Positions 21,160-31,747 of a stretch of 64,000 nucleotides of DNA are shown one piece after another. The position numbers and the translations under genes were made by a program. A model generated the notes under the pieces. That model did no database searches, was not told where the DNA came from, and worked only from the letters and a program-made list of their open reading frames with translations. The DNA comes from Pyropia yezoensis (Eukaryota > Rhodophyta > Bangiophyceae > Bangiales > Bangiaceae): contig CM020619.1 in assembly GCA_009829735.1 (NCBI GenBank), positions 33,768,283 through 33,832,282 of the forward strand, written 5' to 3'. Each line of letters starts with the position of its first letter. Position 1 is the stretch's first letter.

Positions 21160-21919
21160 GTTTTACGGCTGAGCTGGTCGTGGTACAAGAGCAAAGGTTT
21201 TTTTTTCCCCGTTGGGCAGGGTTTTTGTTTTCCTTGGAACTTTTCGCCGTACCGCAGAGCTGGGGCAGTATTGTACAAAAGTTCAAGAGAGCGCTAGCGT
21301 CCGTAAAACAGTGCGCCATGATAGAACCAGCAGGCCGACTGAACTACATACGTGAGTGTAGGGCGGCCAGTGCCGAAAAAAAGAGCGGAAAGAGATGGAC
21401 CAACGGTCGGTGGTTGTCTCCAAGTCTTTTTGTAGCGCGATCGCTGAGCGGCCGGTCGTACAGCAGGCACTGACGCCCCCGTCGCACGTGGTGGTCATCA
21501 GGATAACCCCTCCTCCCCTTCATAGGACTCCTCCACTCTCCCGGTCACGCGCCTCACACCTCAGCACGCCATCAGACTTTCAAGTGGTCGCCCGAGCCGG
21601 CCACGGCACGTCCCGCCACTTCCCCCCCCCCGCCCACACCAAGTGACTCCCCCCTGCTCCCTTCCACGTATGTTGTGGCGGACACCGTCCCCCCCTCAGT
21701 GGGACCCGTATGTGGGCACAAGCGACTCTGTTGAGGTGAGGACGGGTTATACGGCTGACAAGGCAAAGGGACAAGGTAGGTAGGAAAGAAAAAAGCCCCT
21801 GCCGAATGGGGCAAAAAAAAACCTTTGCTCATGCTCTGCCACTACTCAAGGTACAACTGGTCCAATGGCTGCCACTCGTATCACAGGTCCACCAGGAACA
21901 GCAAGTACATTGTAGTCAC
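21160..21919. other. spacer between convergent Harbinger genes
   Basis: AT-richer 3' flanking DNA with T and A runs (21199-21207, 21810-21822). No gene recognised. Confidence 0.5.
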
Positions 21920-23333
21920 AAAGATCCAAAACAAAGCAAACGAACAAAAAAGAAAGTGCACGTTGGGTGCAGTGGGAGTCGCTGCTGGCCGGACATATCC
22001 TGCAACTGTGGCGGGGGGCGAGAGAAACGAGGGTAGTCGAGTTCGTCCTCAGAGAGGGGCACGGTGGTGATAAGCGCGCGGTTGAGGCGCTTCTCGGCTG
22101 TGGCGGCTTTGCGCCGCTGATACGCGGTGCCACGCGTTCGTTTCATCGGCACAACAGCAGGTGTCGGGAGTGCAGAGGGCTGCGGCACGGACGCAGCAGG
22201 TCCATCAGTTGCCAAGTGTGGTTAGGCCCCTGTGGCGACGGGTTCAACAGCTTCTGTGGCCGCAGATGCGGCCGGATTAGGTCCATCAGGTACAGCAGCT
22301 TCATCAGCAGGGGCTTTCGACCGAGGGCGTGACTCCCAAACGTTCGGGGCCTGGGGAGGACGCGGGGGTGGCTGCTCCCACTCGTCGTCTTCGATCTCAT
22401 ACACTGCGGGTCCTGCAGGGGTAGCTGCAGCAACAGCAGGAGGAGCGCTTTTGTCCATAGTAATGCCAGCGGCGGCCAGTGCAGCGCGGGCCTTGGCCTG
22501 GCGGACCATCTTCGCCTCCTCAGTAAACCGCATCTCAGGTAGGTCTAAGAGTAGGACATGCTCAGCTCCACAGCTTTTTGCCGCATGGCCGCCTTGGTGC
22601 CCATGGGGCGGCGCTCAAGAGGGCGGCCGGCACGCGGGGACTTGCCAGCCTCAGATGTCCGTCCAGCAGCCACCGCACCACCCGCAGCTCCAGCTCCCGC
22701 AGCAACACCAGCACCTACAGTGACACCGCCGGCACCTGCGCTTGCAGCGCCTGCACCGCGTCCAGATCCACTGCCGCTGTCCCCGACATATGCAGAGTCG
22801 TCGTCGTCTTCGCTGTCACTGTCGCTGCTCTCACAACCGGAGAGGCAACTTGTAAAAGCCCCAGCCGCCCCACTCCATTTGTCGTACTCCCGCATCACCT
22901 TCCAACATGGCACCCACTTCTCCAGGTGGTAGTTTTTGCGCTTGTCCGCCGCAGTGGCTGTCCCGTCAATACGACGCTGGTGGGTCTGGATCGCTGCGTA
23001 GACGGGCTAGCCCTTGCTTTGGGCAAGGGCCCCCAAAATCATCTCCGCCTCGTCCGGGTTGCCAGTCAGGTCTATCCGCTGCACGGCCAGCCAGGAGGAT
23101 GCAAATGCGCTTACCCCCTTCTTGGCCTTGTCCATCACCTTCTTCACCGCGGTCACTGTCCGCGCCACATAGTCCGCATTTCCCAGCACCGCCTCGTCGT
23201 ACGCCTCTGACAATGCCGCCCAAAACTCAGCGCCCCTCTGGTTGGTCCCATTGATGCGGTCGTTGCTCACAGCCAAAAGCCCCTTGCAGTGCACCTCCAG
23301 CTCCCCACTCGTCCACCCCCATTGCGTGCCCAT
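21920..23333 (-). pseudogene. Harbinger-associated Myb/SANT-like partner protein, interrupted
   Basis: Second gene of PIF/Harbinger elements, the DNA-binding partner of the transposase. It starts MGTQWGWTSGELEVHCKGLL at 23333. The pattern AVSND-x4-GTNQRGAEFWAALSEAYDEA matches the Myb-like/NAM-associated plant family. After GALAQSKG an in-frame TAG at 23007-23009 interrupts, and the same frame resumes at once with PVYAAIQTHQRRIDGT, DKRKNYHLEKWVPCWKVM and EYDKWSG. An acidic Ser/Asp stretch, an Ala/Gly linker and RRPMGTKAAMRQKA follow. A frame change near 22540 leads to FTEEAKMVRQAKARAALAAAG and an Arg/Lys-rich tail, with a further in-frame TAA near 22220. Nonsense and frame changes indicate a dead copy. 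Confidence 0.7.
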
Positions 23334-24439
23334 GCTGCAGGGACTAGTTGCGCGGCGGGGGCCGCGGGTGTCGCTCGTCAGGACGGCGAGGGCTGTCGTC
23401 AGCGTCGCCCACGCGGGAGTTGGGCGGCGGGGGCGAGCCACGCGGAGGGAGCGGCGGCGCGGGCGGCGGTGGCGGCGGCGGCGGCGGCGGCGAGGCCGCC
23501 CCCTGATGCGGGTGGTAGCGCGGGTGGTAGCCGCGTCCGTCTTCATGGTGGCCACCAAACCGCTGCGGCGGCGGCGGACGGGAAGGGCGACGGCCGGCGG
23601 GCGGGCCCAAGCTTCTTGGCCCCCCTGCGGGTCGGTAGGTCGGCAACCAGCCGTCGCGGGTGCGCTGCCGCTGCGGCGGCGGCAGGTCAGGTACTCGTCG
23701 TTGGGAGGGGGGGGCGGGGGCGGCCAACCGCTGTCGTCGTCAGCGTCCTCGTAGTAGCCTTGCGGGGGGGCGGGGGGGGGCTATCGAAGTTGCCTCGACC
23801 GCGGTCCAGCTCCAAGAGAGGGAGGCGCGCCGGCGCCCACAGAGATGCGGGGTAGGGAGGAGTGCTGTGACGATGAGGCGGTGGTGAGCGGCGGGGATCG
23901 TCGGGTCCCGCCCCTAAAAAAGGCCACAGCGGGTGCGCCGGCGTCTGGCAGGGGCACACATAGCCCATGTGGCAATGGCAGGAGCAACCGGGGGGGGGGC
24001 GGGGGCGGGGGGCCACCCCAACGGCCCCACTCATCCGCGTAGGGGCCGCGGGGGTCTCGTAGCGGCCGCTTGCCGCTCGCGGCATACCGGCCGCCGTCCT
24101 CATAACGGTGGCTCATGGCGGGCGGGAAGGGTAGGTGGTGGTGGTGTGCGTGAGTGACGGCGCGCGGGAGAGGGCAGCGAGCCCTGCACCCCGCGAAGCC
24201 AGGCAGGGACCGCACGCGGGAAAGAAATGAGCGCGCGGGCAGGTTGGCGCGGGCGGGAAGGGGACGGCGACCACGGCGAAGGGAAACGGGTCGGGCTAGC
24301 CGCGCAGGACGGCGTGCCACCCCCCCACTCAAATCGGGGGACGGCACCTCCCCCCGTCTGACCGTGTTGCACGGGGGGGGCGCGCCTGGTGCGAACGACA
24401 CCACCGCCCCCCGCTCCCTCAGAACGCGATCCAGAGGGG
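23334..24439. other. GC-rich upstream flank of the Harbinger partner gene
   Basis: Poly-G/poly-C and GGC-repeat DNA (for example 23460-23505). Open frames are compositional (Arg/Pro/Gly) and no homology was recognised. The right terminus of the Harbinger element is expected here or beyond. Confidence 0.45.
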
Positions 24440-25020
24440 TGCCCCCCCTCTCAGGTCTGGGTGGGTGGGGGGGCGCCTCCCACCCCTCCTGCCCTATTCA
24501 GGGGGGGGGGGGCCAGCGCGACCCACGTTGCAACCGACGCACACCCCCCCCCTTAAGCGCTCACTCGCACCACCCCCCCCGCCCCCCCGCCACTCGGCCG
24601 GCCCCTCGTCCCGCGGGACGTCCCCCCCCCTCACAATCAATCGTTGGGCGGGGAGGAAGCCGCCCCCCACGTCACCTGCCCTGCTCAGGGGGGGGGGGCA
24701 CAGCGCGACACACAATCTAACCTACACACCCCCCCCCCCTGAAGTGCCCTCCCGCGCACCCCCCCCGCCCCCCCGCCAATCCGGTGCTCTCCCGCCAATC
24801 CGGCGCCCCCTCCTCACGCCGAGTGTCCTTCCCCCCTCGAACCCAGCGCTGAGCGAGGGAGGGCGCTCCCCACGCCTCCTGCGCATTTCAGGGGGGGGGG
24901 GCACAGCGCGGTCTACCATCCAGCGCACCCCCCCCCCCAAGGAGCTCCCTCCCCAGCCCCCCCCCCGCCCACCCGCCAATCCGGCGCCCCCTGGTCCTGC
25001 CAATCAGGCGGGCAGATCGC
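24440..25020. repeat. three imperfect ~195 bp tandem GC-rich repeats
   Basis: Units start near 24481, 24675 and 24872. Each has CCTGC-CTATTCAG-like sequence, a run of 10-12 G, an AGCGCGAC block, a run of 9-12 C, then CTCCCTC and CCCCCCCGCC-AAT. The G run and C run within each unit can pair, giving three large potential hairpins or quadruplex sites. Confidence 0.75.
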
Positions 25021-25762
25021 CCAGACCCCCCCCACCAACACGCACGAAAAGGGGCGGCCGCCAAACGAGTCTTCTGCGCGCCGCGCTCAGCAACGACTCC
25101 CTCGGAGCCGGCCAACCTCCCGCGGGCCGCGGAAGGCGGTTTTCGTGGCGCGGGGGGCGCGACACACCCCACCCTGGCGCTGTGCGCCTACGTGGGGCGG
25201 TTGCCGCGGGAGCCAGCCCCCCCCCTCTTTCGCCCCCCCCCCCCCCCGCCTCAGGTCGACGACCCGGCGGCGCCAGACGCTCCCGGGAAGGCGTCCAGGC
25301 GCCGATGGGAGGCGCCCAAGCGAGGGCGTACGCCGCCACTCCCGCGTCGCGCCACACAGTTGGCCAGTAGGCGAGCTCCATGCACCCCTGTGCGTGCGCG
25401 GAGCGCACACGATAGGAGTGCGGGGGCGTTCACAGCGCGGCGCTGTGGTCGCCACTGGCCGGCATCCGCTCAGGAGACGAGCCTGTGCGCCACACACGCA
25501 CGCTTCAACGCCTGCTGGAAACGATCACAAAATATCTCCCAGGGACTGGGGGGGCGCGGAGGACCACGCTTGGCCACGCGCCACCAATGGCAGGCCTCGG
25601 CGGGCTGCCATCGCTGAGGTTGGGATTCGCTCGAACGCCAACATGGGGACGTGGCCCGCCATGGCTACGTCGTGGCACGCCGAGGGCTCCGTTTTAAAAA
25701 ATTGACCAGCGACGACCGCTTCTCAATCGCCCATGATCGCCCATGACCGGCCAGGATCGCGC
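25021..25762. other. left flank of element B
   Basis: No gene recognised. The segment 25704-25725 (gacgaccgcttctcaatcgc) resembles, in the same orientation, sequence at 19217-19238 on the left side of the Harbinger pair. Confidence 0.4.
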
Positions 25763-25767
25763 GTGAT
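25763..25767. repeat. target-site duplication of element B, left copy
   Basis: GTGAT directly precedes the LTR terminus TGTGG. The same five bases follow the far LTR at 48336-48340. Confidence 0.95.
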
Positions 25768-26408
25768 TGTGGTGGTTATCTGGGCGTAAGCCCACACCAA
25801 CGGGGTACCTCATCCTCCTGAAGGAGATGGTGGGGAACCCGGGGTATAAACCCTGGAGTCAGAACCGCCGGAACGTAAAGCTCCACGCAAAGGTGGAAGC
25901 GTCCGGGACGGGGAACACGAGGGTAACGCAAGGTTTATTTTTTGTGAGGGGGAAGCAACGGGCACAGCCCCACGCGCAGATATCCCTCTTTGGCCCGCCG
26001 GTCCAGGGCCCGCTGTGGGACCCCGGAGTGCGGGCCAACACTCCCTACACTAAACACCCAATCAAAACACGCAGAACCCTCCAACACATCTCTCCACGCA
26101 AAACACGCTCAGTGGTGGGGTCTCATTAAATCTCGGCCAGATTGGGGCGGAAGTAGCCCGCCCTAGGTAGCTTCCCTTCACTGGCCAGAAGGCCAACTCC
26201 AATCGGGTGGGCGTAATCGCTCTGCCCGATATTATCTTATCTCCCCCCCCCCTTCATAGGGGGATCCAGCGAGGATGACGTGGCGTGCCCCTCCCGAGGG
26301 AGGAGCGACCCCCTCCTGCCCCCGATTGGTCAGGGGCAGAGGTCGCCACGATCCGCCTCCCCCTGAGGGGGGATGCCCCTAGTCCGAGGGGTGCGGTAAA
26401 CCCGCACA
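25768..26408 (-). repeat. 3' LTR of element B
   Basis: 641 bp, TGTGGTGG to GCACA. It contains TATAAACCCT on the plus strand at 25855-25864, pointing towards the antisense ORF. The inner flank ctccccacgcc is the minus-strand purine-rich tract GGCGTGGGGAG expected next to a 3' LTR. Confidence 0.95.
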
Positions 26409-27362
26409 CTCCCCACGCCTTAAGGCCACACGTCCCTTGTGGCATATGCCGACACTGACGAGAAGGGGTCGTGTGACGCACCCCTCAATGGGGGTGCCGC
26501 CTTGGGACGGCCATCGCACCCCCTCCCCGCCCTGGGCAGCCCCCTTCAGGGGGGTGCCCTCAGACGGAGCGCACGGGGGGTGCACACACGCACCCCCTGC
26601 TTGCTGCTCTTCACCCGGGGTGGCCAACCCACGTGCCCCCATCCGGGGGCACCGGGCCTGCGCCGAACGGGTGCGACCCGGATTTTCCCGGGCGTCTTCG
26701 CTCTTCGCACCCTCATACGAGGGTGCAACCGCGGGGTCTGTAGGGGAGAGAGTGTGTCACCCCTCCCCTCTTTGTCGACCTCGTCCTTGGCTCCACCATA
26801 CGGTGGAGCCACCGGCCCTCTTGTGGGATCCCACCGTTTTTCGGCGGGGCACCTTGGCCCTTCGCGATACTCGCCCCCCCCCTCCCCCCTTTAAAGGGGG
26901 GTCTCCGCTCGGAGTGTGCCGGCCATCCGGGCGGCCACCATCGGCTCCTCGGCGCGCCGCCGCTGCGGGCGCGCACCTCTTCCTCGGCGCGCCGCCGCTG
27001 CGGGCGGGCACCGTTGCTGTGGTCCGGCCGCTGTGGGCCGGCGTTGTCGTGGCCGCGCTGCCGCTGCGGGCGCGCGGCTTTGCTGTTGTCCGGCCTCTGT
27101 GGGCCGGTCTTGTCGTCCTTCTTGCGGCGCCGCTGTGGGCGGTCGCCGTTGTCTTTGTCCGGCCGCTGCGAGCCGGCACTGTTGTTGTGGCTGCGCCGCC
27201 GCTGTCGGCGCGCCTCTTCCTCCCCGTCGCGCCGCCACCAAGGGCGGGCGCTTTTGCTGTCTCGCGCCCCCTCTGTGGGCGGGCAATTTCTTGCCGAGCG
27301 CGTCGCCGCTGTGGGCGGGCGCCTGTTTCTTGGTTGCAGGGCCGCCCTTCTTGGCGGCCGCT
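26409..27362 (+). other. leader region of the element B antisense ORF
   Basis: Between the 3' LTR and the antisense ORF. It is crowded with short perfect inverted repeats such as CCTTTAAAGG (26889-26898) and CCACCATACGGTGG (26793-26806). No separate gene recognised. Confidence 0.5.
26935..27350. repeat. minisatellite, ~33-36 bp units
   Basis: About eleven degenerate units built on CGCCGCTGCGGGCG or CCGGCCGCTGTGGGCCGG cores. Alternate units are strongly palindromic. It is open in several frames on both strands, so coding status is unclear. Confidence 0.75.
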
Positions 27363-28352
27363 ATGTCCTCTCCGGGAGACCACCCCCCTATGGGGGTGGA
27401 TGACATACCGGAGGGTGACCGTGGGTCAACCCCTGATGGGGTTGACACCTACCTGGGCGTACCCCTCATCGCTATCGATGAGGATCGGTACGACTCAACC
27501 AGGGGTCCCCGGTCAACTAGTATTTCACACCTACGGTATCAAGCCGTAGGTGTACTCCCGATGGTCAACATCTGGCGCAACCTGCGCATGCAGTACGGCA
27601 CGGTTTATACCGTGTCGGAGGTGCTGCCATCGGACTTACCCTTTTACAGGGGTCGGCTCGACATAGACCTCCTTAAGGGGGTCGAGGAGATACTGGCGGG
27701 TCCCCCCTTTACAGGGGAGGGTCCATGCACTGACCTCCGGTACTACCCGGGGCCCATCCCCACTCTCGGCCTGGACGACCCCGGGTATTATACCCGGGGC
27801 TCTCTGGCGGAGTGGCGCCTACGGGAATTTCCTGGACTCCTCATTAATGGGGAGCAGAAGGAATACCATCACGTCCCCATCCCTGTGAGGGGGGGGCTCT
27901 ACCCGGCCGTGCCCCCGTGGTGGTCCTCCTTGGAGGTCCCACGGGGAATGGCTTGTCGTCTTCCGTCGTTCTTCCTCCTACGAGGAAGCCTTCTTGTCCG
28001 CTCCCCTTTAGGGGGGCGGGAGAATGCCATGGCCTCCACTTCCTGGCTGGTGGAGGTGGCGGACATCTTTTTGTCCACCGTCACGTTTCATGGCCATTTA
28101 TGGCTCTTGAACGAGCCCCTTCTTGAGGCTCTTTCCGCGTTGGACACTTCCCTCCTCTTTAAAGAGGAGGACTCTGCCAAGGCGGGTCTTTTTGACGAGG
28201 CCCTTCAACTCCTTCGGCGGGTGAGGTCGCTCGTACCTGACGAGCGCCTCCGCGATCAAGGCGGCCGCCGAGGACTCGTCTTGGTCTCCCGGGAGCTTTC
28301 CCCCGGGGATCAGCGGCCCCTACTTATGGAGGGGCTCGACATCCCGACCCTC
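27363..28352 (+). pseudogene. antisense ORF of element B, 5' part, split by element A
   Basis: 330 codons from ATG 27363 (MSSPGDHPPMGVDDIPEGD), opposite in strand to gag-pol and reading away from the 3' LTR. It includes YYPGPIPTLGLDDPGYYTRG and VPIPVRGGLYPAVPPWW, then a helical region (SWLVEVADIFLSTV, LLNEPLLEALSALDTSLL). The frame runs into the element A LTR at 28353. Ignoring the insertion and one copy of its CCCTC duplication, it continues in frame at 40692, giving an undisturbed protein of about 624 residues. The YYPG-P and PVR-LY/W-x-PPWW blocks resemble the antisense ORF of element A. No known family recognised. Confidence 0.75.
28348..28352. repeat. target-site duplication of element A, left copy
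   Basis: CCCTC precedes TGTAGCAC; the same five bases follow the far LTR at 40687-40691. Confidence 0.96.
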
Positions 28353-28714
28353 TGTAGCACAATAGGAATCCGTCGCACGTCCACTCTCAGGGAACACTCA
28401 CCAAGGGGGATCGGCACCGACGTCACCGGGAGGCCAAGGTTGCTGTCCTTGGAGCGCAAGCCACGGGACCAAGATGGGAGCCCAAATGGGAGGGGTTTGT
28501 TGTTCTACCTTGGCCGGCGGTGTATTCGCCACCGGCCCCCTCGTTATAAACCCTCGGAGACTCTACTAACTACCCTCCACCCCAAGATGCAAGTCCCTCT
28601 GGTCATACGTAACTTATAGATACCGTGACCAGCTCGGACTCTCAAATTGAAGTTAAGGATTAGAAGTAGCCCCCCTGATATTAGGGTCACAATACGGACA
28701 ACCATATTGCTACA
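28353..28714 (-). repeat. 3' LTR of element A
   Basis: 362 bp, TGTAGCAC to TGCTACA. TATAAACCCT lies at 28555-28564 on the plus strand. The inner flank tatcccccccttag gives a minus-strand polypurine tract CTAAGGGGGGGATA just before the LTR. Confidence 0.97.
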
Positions 28715-29299
28715 TATCCCCCCCTTAGATTCGGCCCGTCCTCGGGTCGAGTTGCATTCGGGTTACCGAATGTAAGTGGGTCGCGTGACTGTTTACCCGT
28801 CGGGTGGGGCTTTGCGCCCCGTCGCGACAGACACCCCTTTTCGAGGTTGTCCGAGGGGGGTGCCCCCCTTTGTGTGGTACACACACGATCCGTTTTCCGG
28901 ACCGTTAATTTCCCGATGCGGGTTTTTGTTCACGACCCCCCTTTCCGAGGGGTGGTGCAAGCGGATCCGCCACCAGGTGCCTGGTGGTAGGGGGGTCCCT
29001 CTCGTGTGGACGATTGAGTGGGGGGCGAGGGCTGCCCGCGTTGCGTGGGGGCGGTGGGGGGTGACCCCCCTTGCTTACCCCATGTGTGGGGGTGGCCCCG
29101 TCCCGCCCAGGTGCCTGGGTGGGGCGCGTTCGTAGCCCCGTGCGGCGTGGGTCGACCCGCGTGTTTGTGGCGCTGCTCGTGGCCGTTTGTGGTCATAAGC
29201 GCGGGTGCCTGCGCTTCCCTGGCTCGTCCCGGTTATCCCACCGTACCGGGTCGTAGCCGTCGACGGCTTGTGGGCGCGGGGGACTCTGCACCCGTTATC
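28715..29299 (+). other. leader of the element A antisense ORF
   Basis: Lies between the polypurine tract and ATG 29300. The reading frame is open from 29018, so a longer N-terminus is possible. Many short inverted repeats are present, and no separate gene is recognised. Confidence 0.5.
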
Positions 29300-31747
29300 A
29301 TGTCCTATCCCCAGGTGCTTGAAGAGGAGGAAGACCTCCTGATCGGGGAGGAGATGGAGGACGACGCGCCTGTCGGTCCCGACGCCGCGCGTTACGGGGT
29401 GAGCTCGTCTGACGACGACGGGCCTGCGGTGTCCGTCCGTCTGTCGGCCGGAGGACTGTCGTCCGTGTGCAGCGGCACGACGGTGCCGTCGGCCGGCGGT
29501 CAACCCGGCGGTCAACCGCGCGTGGCGGCTTCTACCCCCTCTCTGCCGGCTGCCCGGATGGAGCCTGGTGCCGGTGCCGGCTCACCGCAGCTACCTCAAG
29601 ATGGTCCGCCCTGCGGCGGAGGTGGCGACCCGCAGCCGACTCCGGCTGGTCAAGGTGGTCCGGGTGTCCGGGCGGTGACTCCTCGAGGCGGTCCCGACGT
29701 TGACGCGGGTGGTGGTGGCGGTGCGACACCCGGTGCGGCGGGTCAAGACGGTGCGGGTGTCCGCACGGCCGGGGCTCCGGCTCCGGAGGCTGTCCAAGTG
29801 CCTTCCCCTTCCGAGGCGGGGGCTACGCCGACGGGTGGTGCCGGCGCCGGTACCATACCTGCGGTGCCGCGGGTGTCGAGCGGTCAAGACGCTCCTTCTC
29901 CCATGGCGGTTGACACCGGGAGTTACTCCGGGCGGGCGCCCGCCCTTCTTCTTCCTCCTCGGCCTCGTCCATCTCCGACGTCGGCCCCTCTGCCGGTGGT
30001 GCGTCCCCCGGCGCCCCCGATTCTTCCTGGTCCTGCCCGGGTTGCCCCGTTGGGTGGCGGCGTCGCCGTGGCGGCGGGTCAACCCGCCATGTCGGTGTCC
30101 GACTTGGTGGCTCGGGTTCGAGGCCTCACGGTGCAAGAGTCGATGGAGTCCGATGGGCGTATGCGGGTGGACTTCCACCTGGTGCATCCCCGTGGAGAGT
30201 CCTCCCGCCGCGTTAAGGTGGACCCGAGCTGGGAGCGGGAGTTGGTGCGGCTGGTCAACCAGCCGAACGCGGTCCGGGTGGAACATCATTGGATCCTGAG
30301 TCAGCCGGACGACCGGCATGCGCAGCTCTGGCGCACCCGGGTGGGACGGGGTGAGGTCTACCTCGACCCCAACTTCGGGGTCTGCGACCTGATTGCCCCC
30401 GCGTTGCCGCGGGAGATTGACTACCCGGCTAGTGCTCGGGGGATTGCGGCGGCGGCGGAGCCGGTTGCGTTTGGGGAGACGGTGGGCAGTACCGGTCGGT
30501 ATCCCGACTTTGACTACTACCCGGGGGTACCCCCGTATCTGTCGTTGACGGCTCCCTACCCGCCCATGGCGGGGTTGAAGTCGGCGTCGAGTTGGCGACG
30601 TAACCATGGTGTCATGGCGGATGCGTTCCGCACGGATATAACGTGTGCGTTGCAGACCGGCAACGGTCGTGCTCCGGTATACACTCCCGTGCGCCCGCCG
30701 CTATGGCAGGAGGGGTGGGAACCCGCCCCTGCTTTCCGGTTTGACACCGGCTCCTGTCTTCGCTACTTCGGGAGTGTGTTGGCCTCGCGACCGGTCCACC
30801 CGTTGCTGGGTACCTTCACCCTTGAGGTTACCCTCGGGCAGGCTTCATCCATCTTGCTGTCCGTCCGCCGGCAGGGTCGTCTGTTTCATCTTCCGACGGG
30901 TGTCCGTCGGCACACCGCGCAGTTGGGCGTGGATCTGATAGCCGCCAAGACCGGGTTGGCCCGGGAGTTCGAAGCCCTGCTGGCTGTTCACGATGCCGTG
31001 AACTGGGCTGGGGTGTTGGCCCTTCCCCCGTACCGGGACCCGCAGGCTGGGGCTTCCCCCTTGCCTCGTCACTCGTTGCGTGTCCGGCGTACTCAGCCGG
31101 GTGAGCCCAGTTGCCATGGGTGGGCATCCACCGAGGCTGTTGCTGACGTGGGTATTCCCATGGTTATCCATGACCCTCTTCAGGTCCTTGCTCCGTCGTT
31201 CGGTAACCCGATACCGGCGGCGGTTGGCCGTCGTCCCCGAGAGTGGGGCTCTGTGGGTGGGGAGCGTGAGGTGTCCCGTCGTCGGGCGGAGTACCGCCGT
31301 GGTTACAGTGGAGCCCCTTCGGTAGGGTCCTACCGGGCCTCGTATCAGGGGCCACCGGCTCCGGTGGTAGCCGTGTCGGCTCCTGTGGCTCCTCTGGCTG
31401 CGCCAGTGTCACCTCCCGCCCCTTTCCTACATGACGGGGGTCCCCGTCTCTGGTATGAGGGCGTTGACGCCCTTGTTACCCGCGCAATGCGTGGGGGTCT
31501 CTCTGTTAGCTGGGGGGATATCCCCCCAGGTGCTGCGCTGGTTGGGTCAGCGCGTTGCTTCGGTGGCGTGCTGAACCGCCTCCAGAAAGCTCTGGAGGAC
31601 GTGGAGGCTGGCCGCAGCACCCTCGTCCAGCTATGCACCGAGGTAACTCGGGTGGTCGACCGTCGTGACGTTGCCGACCGGTGGAGCACGGAGGTCTACG
31701 CGCTTACGCGTGAGTGGCCTCCCTCGGGCAGTGGGTCTACCCACTGA
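29300..31747 (+). CDS. antisense ORF of element A, 815 residues, unknown function
   Basis: Lies between the 3' LTR and the end of the pol region, on the strand opposite to gag-pol. The start MSYPQVLEEEEDLLIGEEM is preferred for its compact acidic N-terminus. A Gly/Pro/Ala-rich linker runs from about residue 50 to 260. A folded region follows with RVDFHLVHPRGESSRRVKVD, EHHWILSQPDDRHAQLW, YPDFDYYPGVPPYL, PVRPPLWQEGWEPAPAFRF and HPLLGTFTLEVTLGQAS. The C-terminus is helical (LVTRAMRGGLSVSWGDIPPG, GVLNRLQKALEDVEAG). No cysteine or catalytic motif or known domain stands out. An uninterrupted 2.4 kb frame in a young element, with a counterpart at the same place in B, argues that it is translated. 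An envelope-like, silencing-suppressor or accessory gag role cannot be told apart from sequence. Confidence 0.75.
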   Translation: MSYPQVLEEEEDLLIGEEMEDDAPVGPDAARYGVSSSDDDGPAVSVRLSAGGLSSVCSGTTVPSAGGQPGGQPRVAASTPSLPAARMEPGAGAGSPQLPQDGPPCGGGGDPQPTPAGQGGPGVRAVTPRGGPDVDAGGGGGATPGAAGQDGAGVRTAGAPAPEAVQVPSPSEAGATPTGGAGAGTIPAVPRVSSGQDAPSPMAVDTGSYSGRAPALLLPPRPRPSPTSAPLPVVRPPAPPILPGPARVAPLGGGVAVAAGQPAMSVSDLVARVRGLTVQESMESDGRMRVDFHLVHPRGESSRRVKVDPSWERELVRLVNQPNAVRVEHHWILSQPDDRHAQLWRTRVGRGEVYLDPNFGVCDLIAPALPREIDYPASARGIAAAAEPVAFGETVGSTGRYPDFDYYPGVPPYLSLTAPYPPMAGLKSASSWRRNHGVMADAFRTDITCALQTGNGRAPVYTPVRPPLWQEGWEPAPAFRFDTGSCLRYFGSVLASRPVHPLLGTFTLEVTLGQASSILLSVRRQGRLFHLPTGVRRHTAQLGVDLIAAKTGLAREFEALLAVHDAVNWAGVLALPPYRDPQAGASPLPRHSLRVRRTQPGEPSCHGWASTEAVADVGIPMVIHDPLQVLAPSFGNPIPAAVGRRPREWGSVGGEREVSRRRAEYRRGYSGAPSVGSYRASYQGPPAPVVAVSAPVAPLAAPVSPPAPFLHDGGPRLWYEGVDALVTRAMRGGLSVSWGDIPPGAALVGSARCFGGVLNRLQKALEDVEAGRSTLVQLCTEVTRVVDRRDVADRWSTEVYALTREWPPSGSGSTH

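Noticed and set aside
26891-27448. Minus-strand Lys/Arg/Ala/Gln-rich frame across the minisatellite
   Set aside because: Repetitive unit length near a multiple of three keeps several frames open on both strands. There is no domain, and the frame lies outside the gag-pol region.
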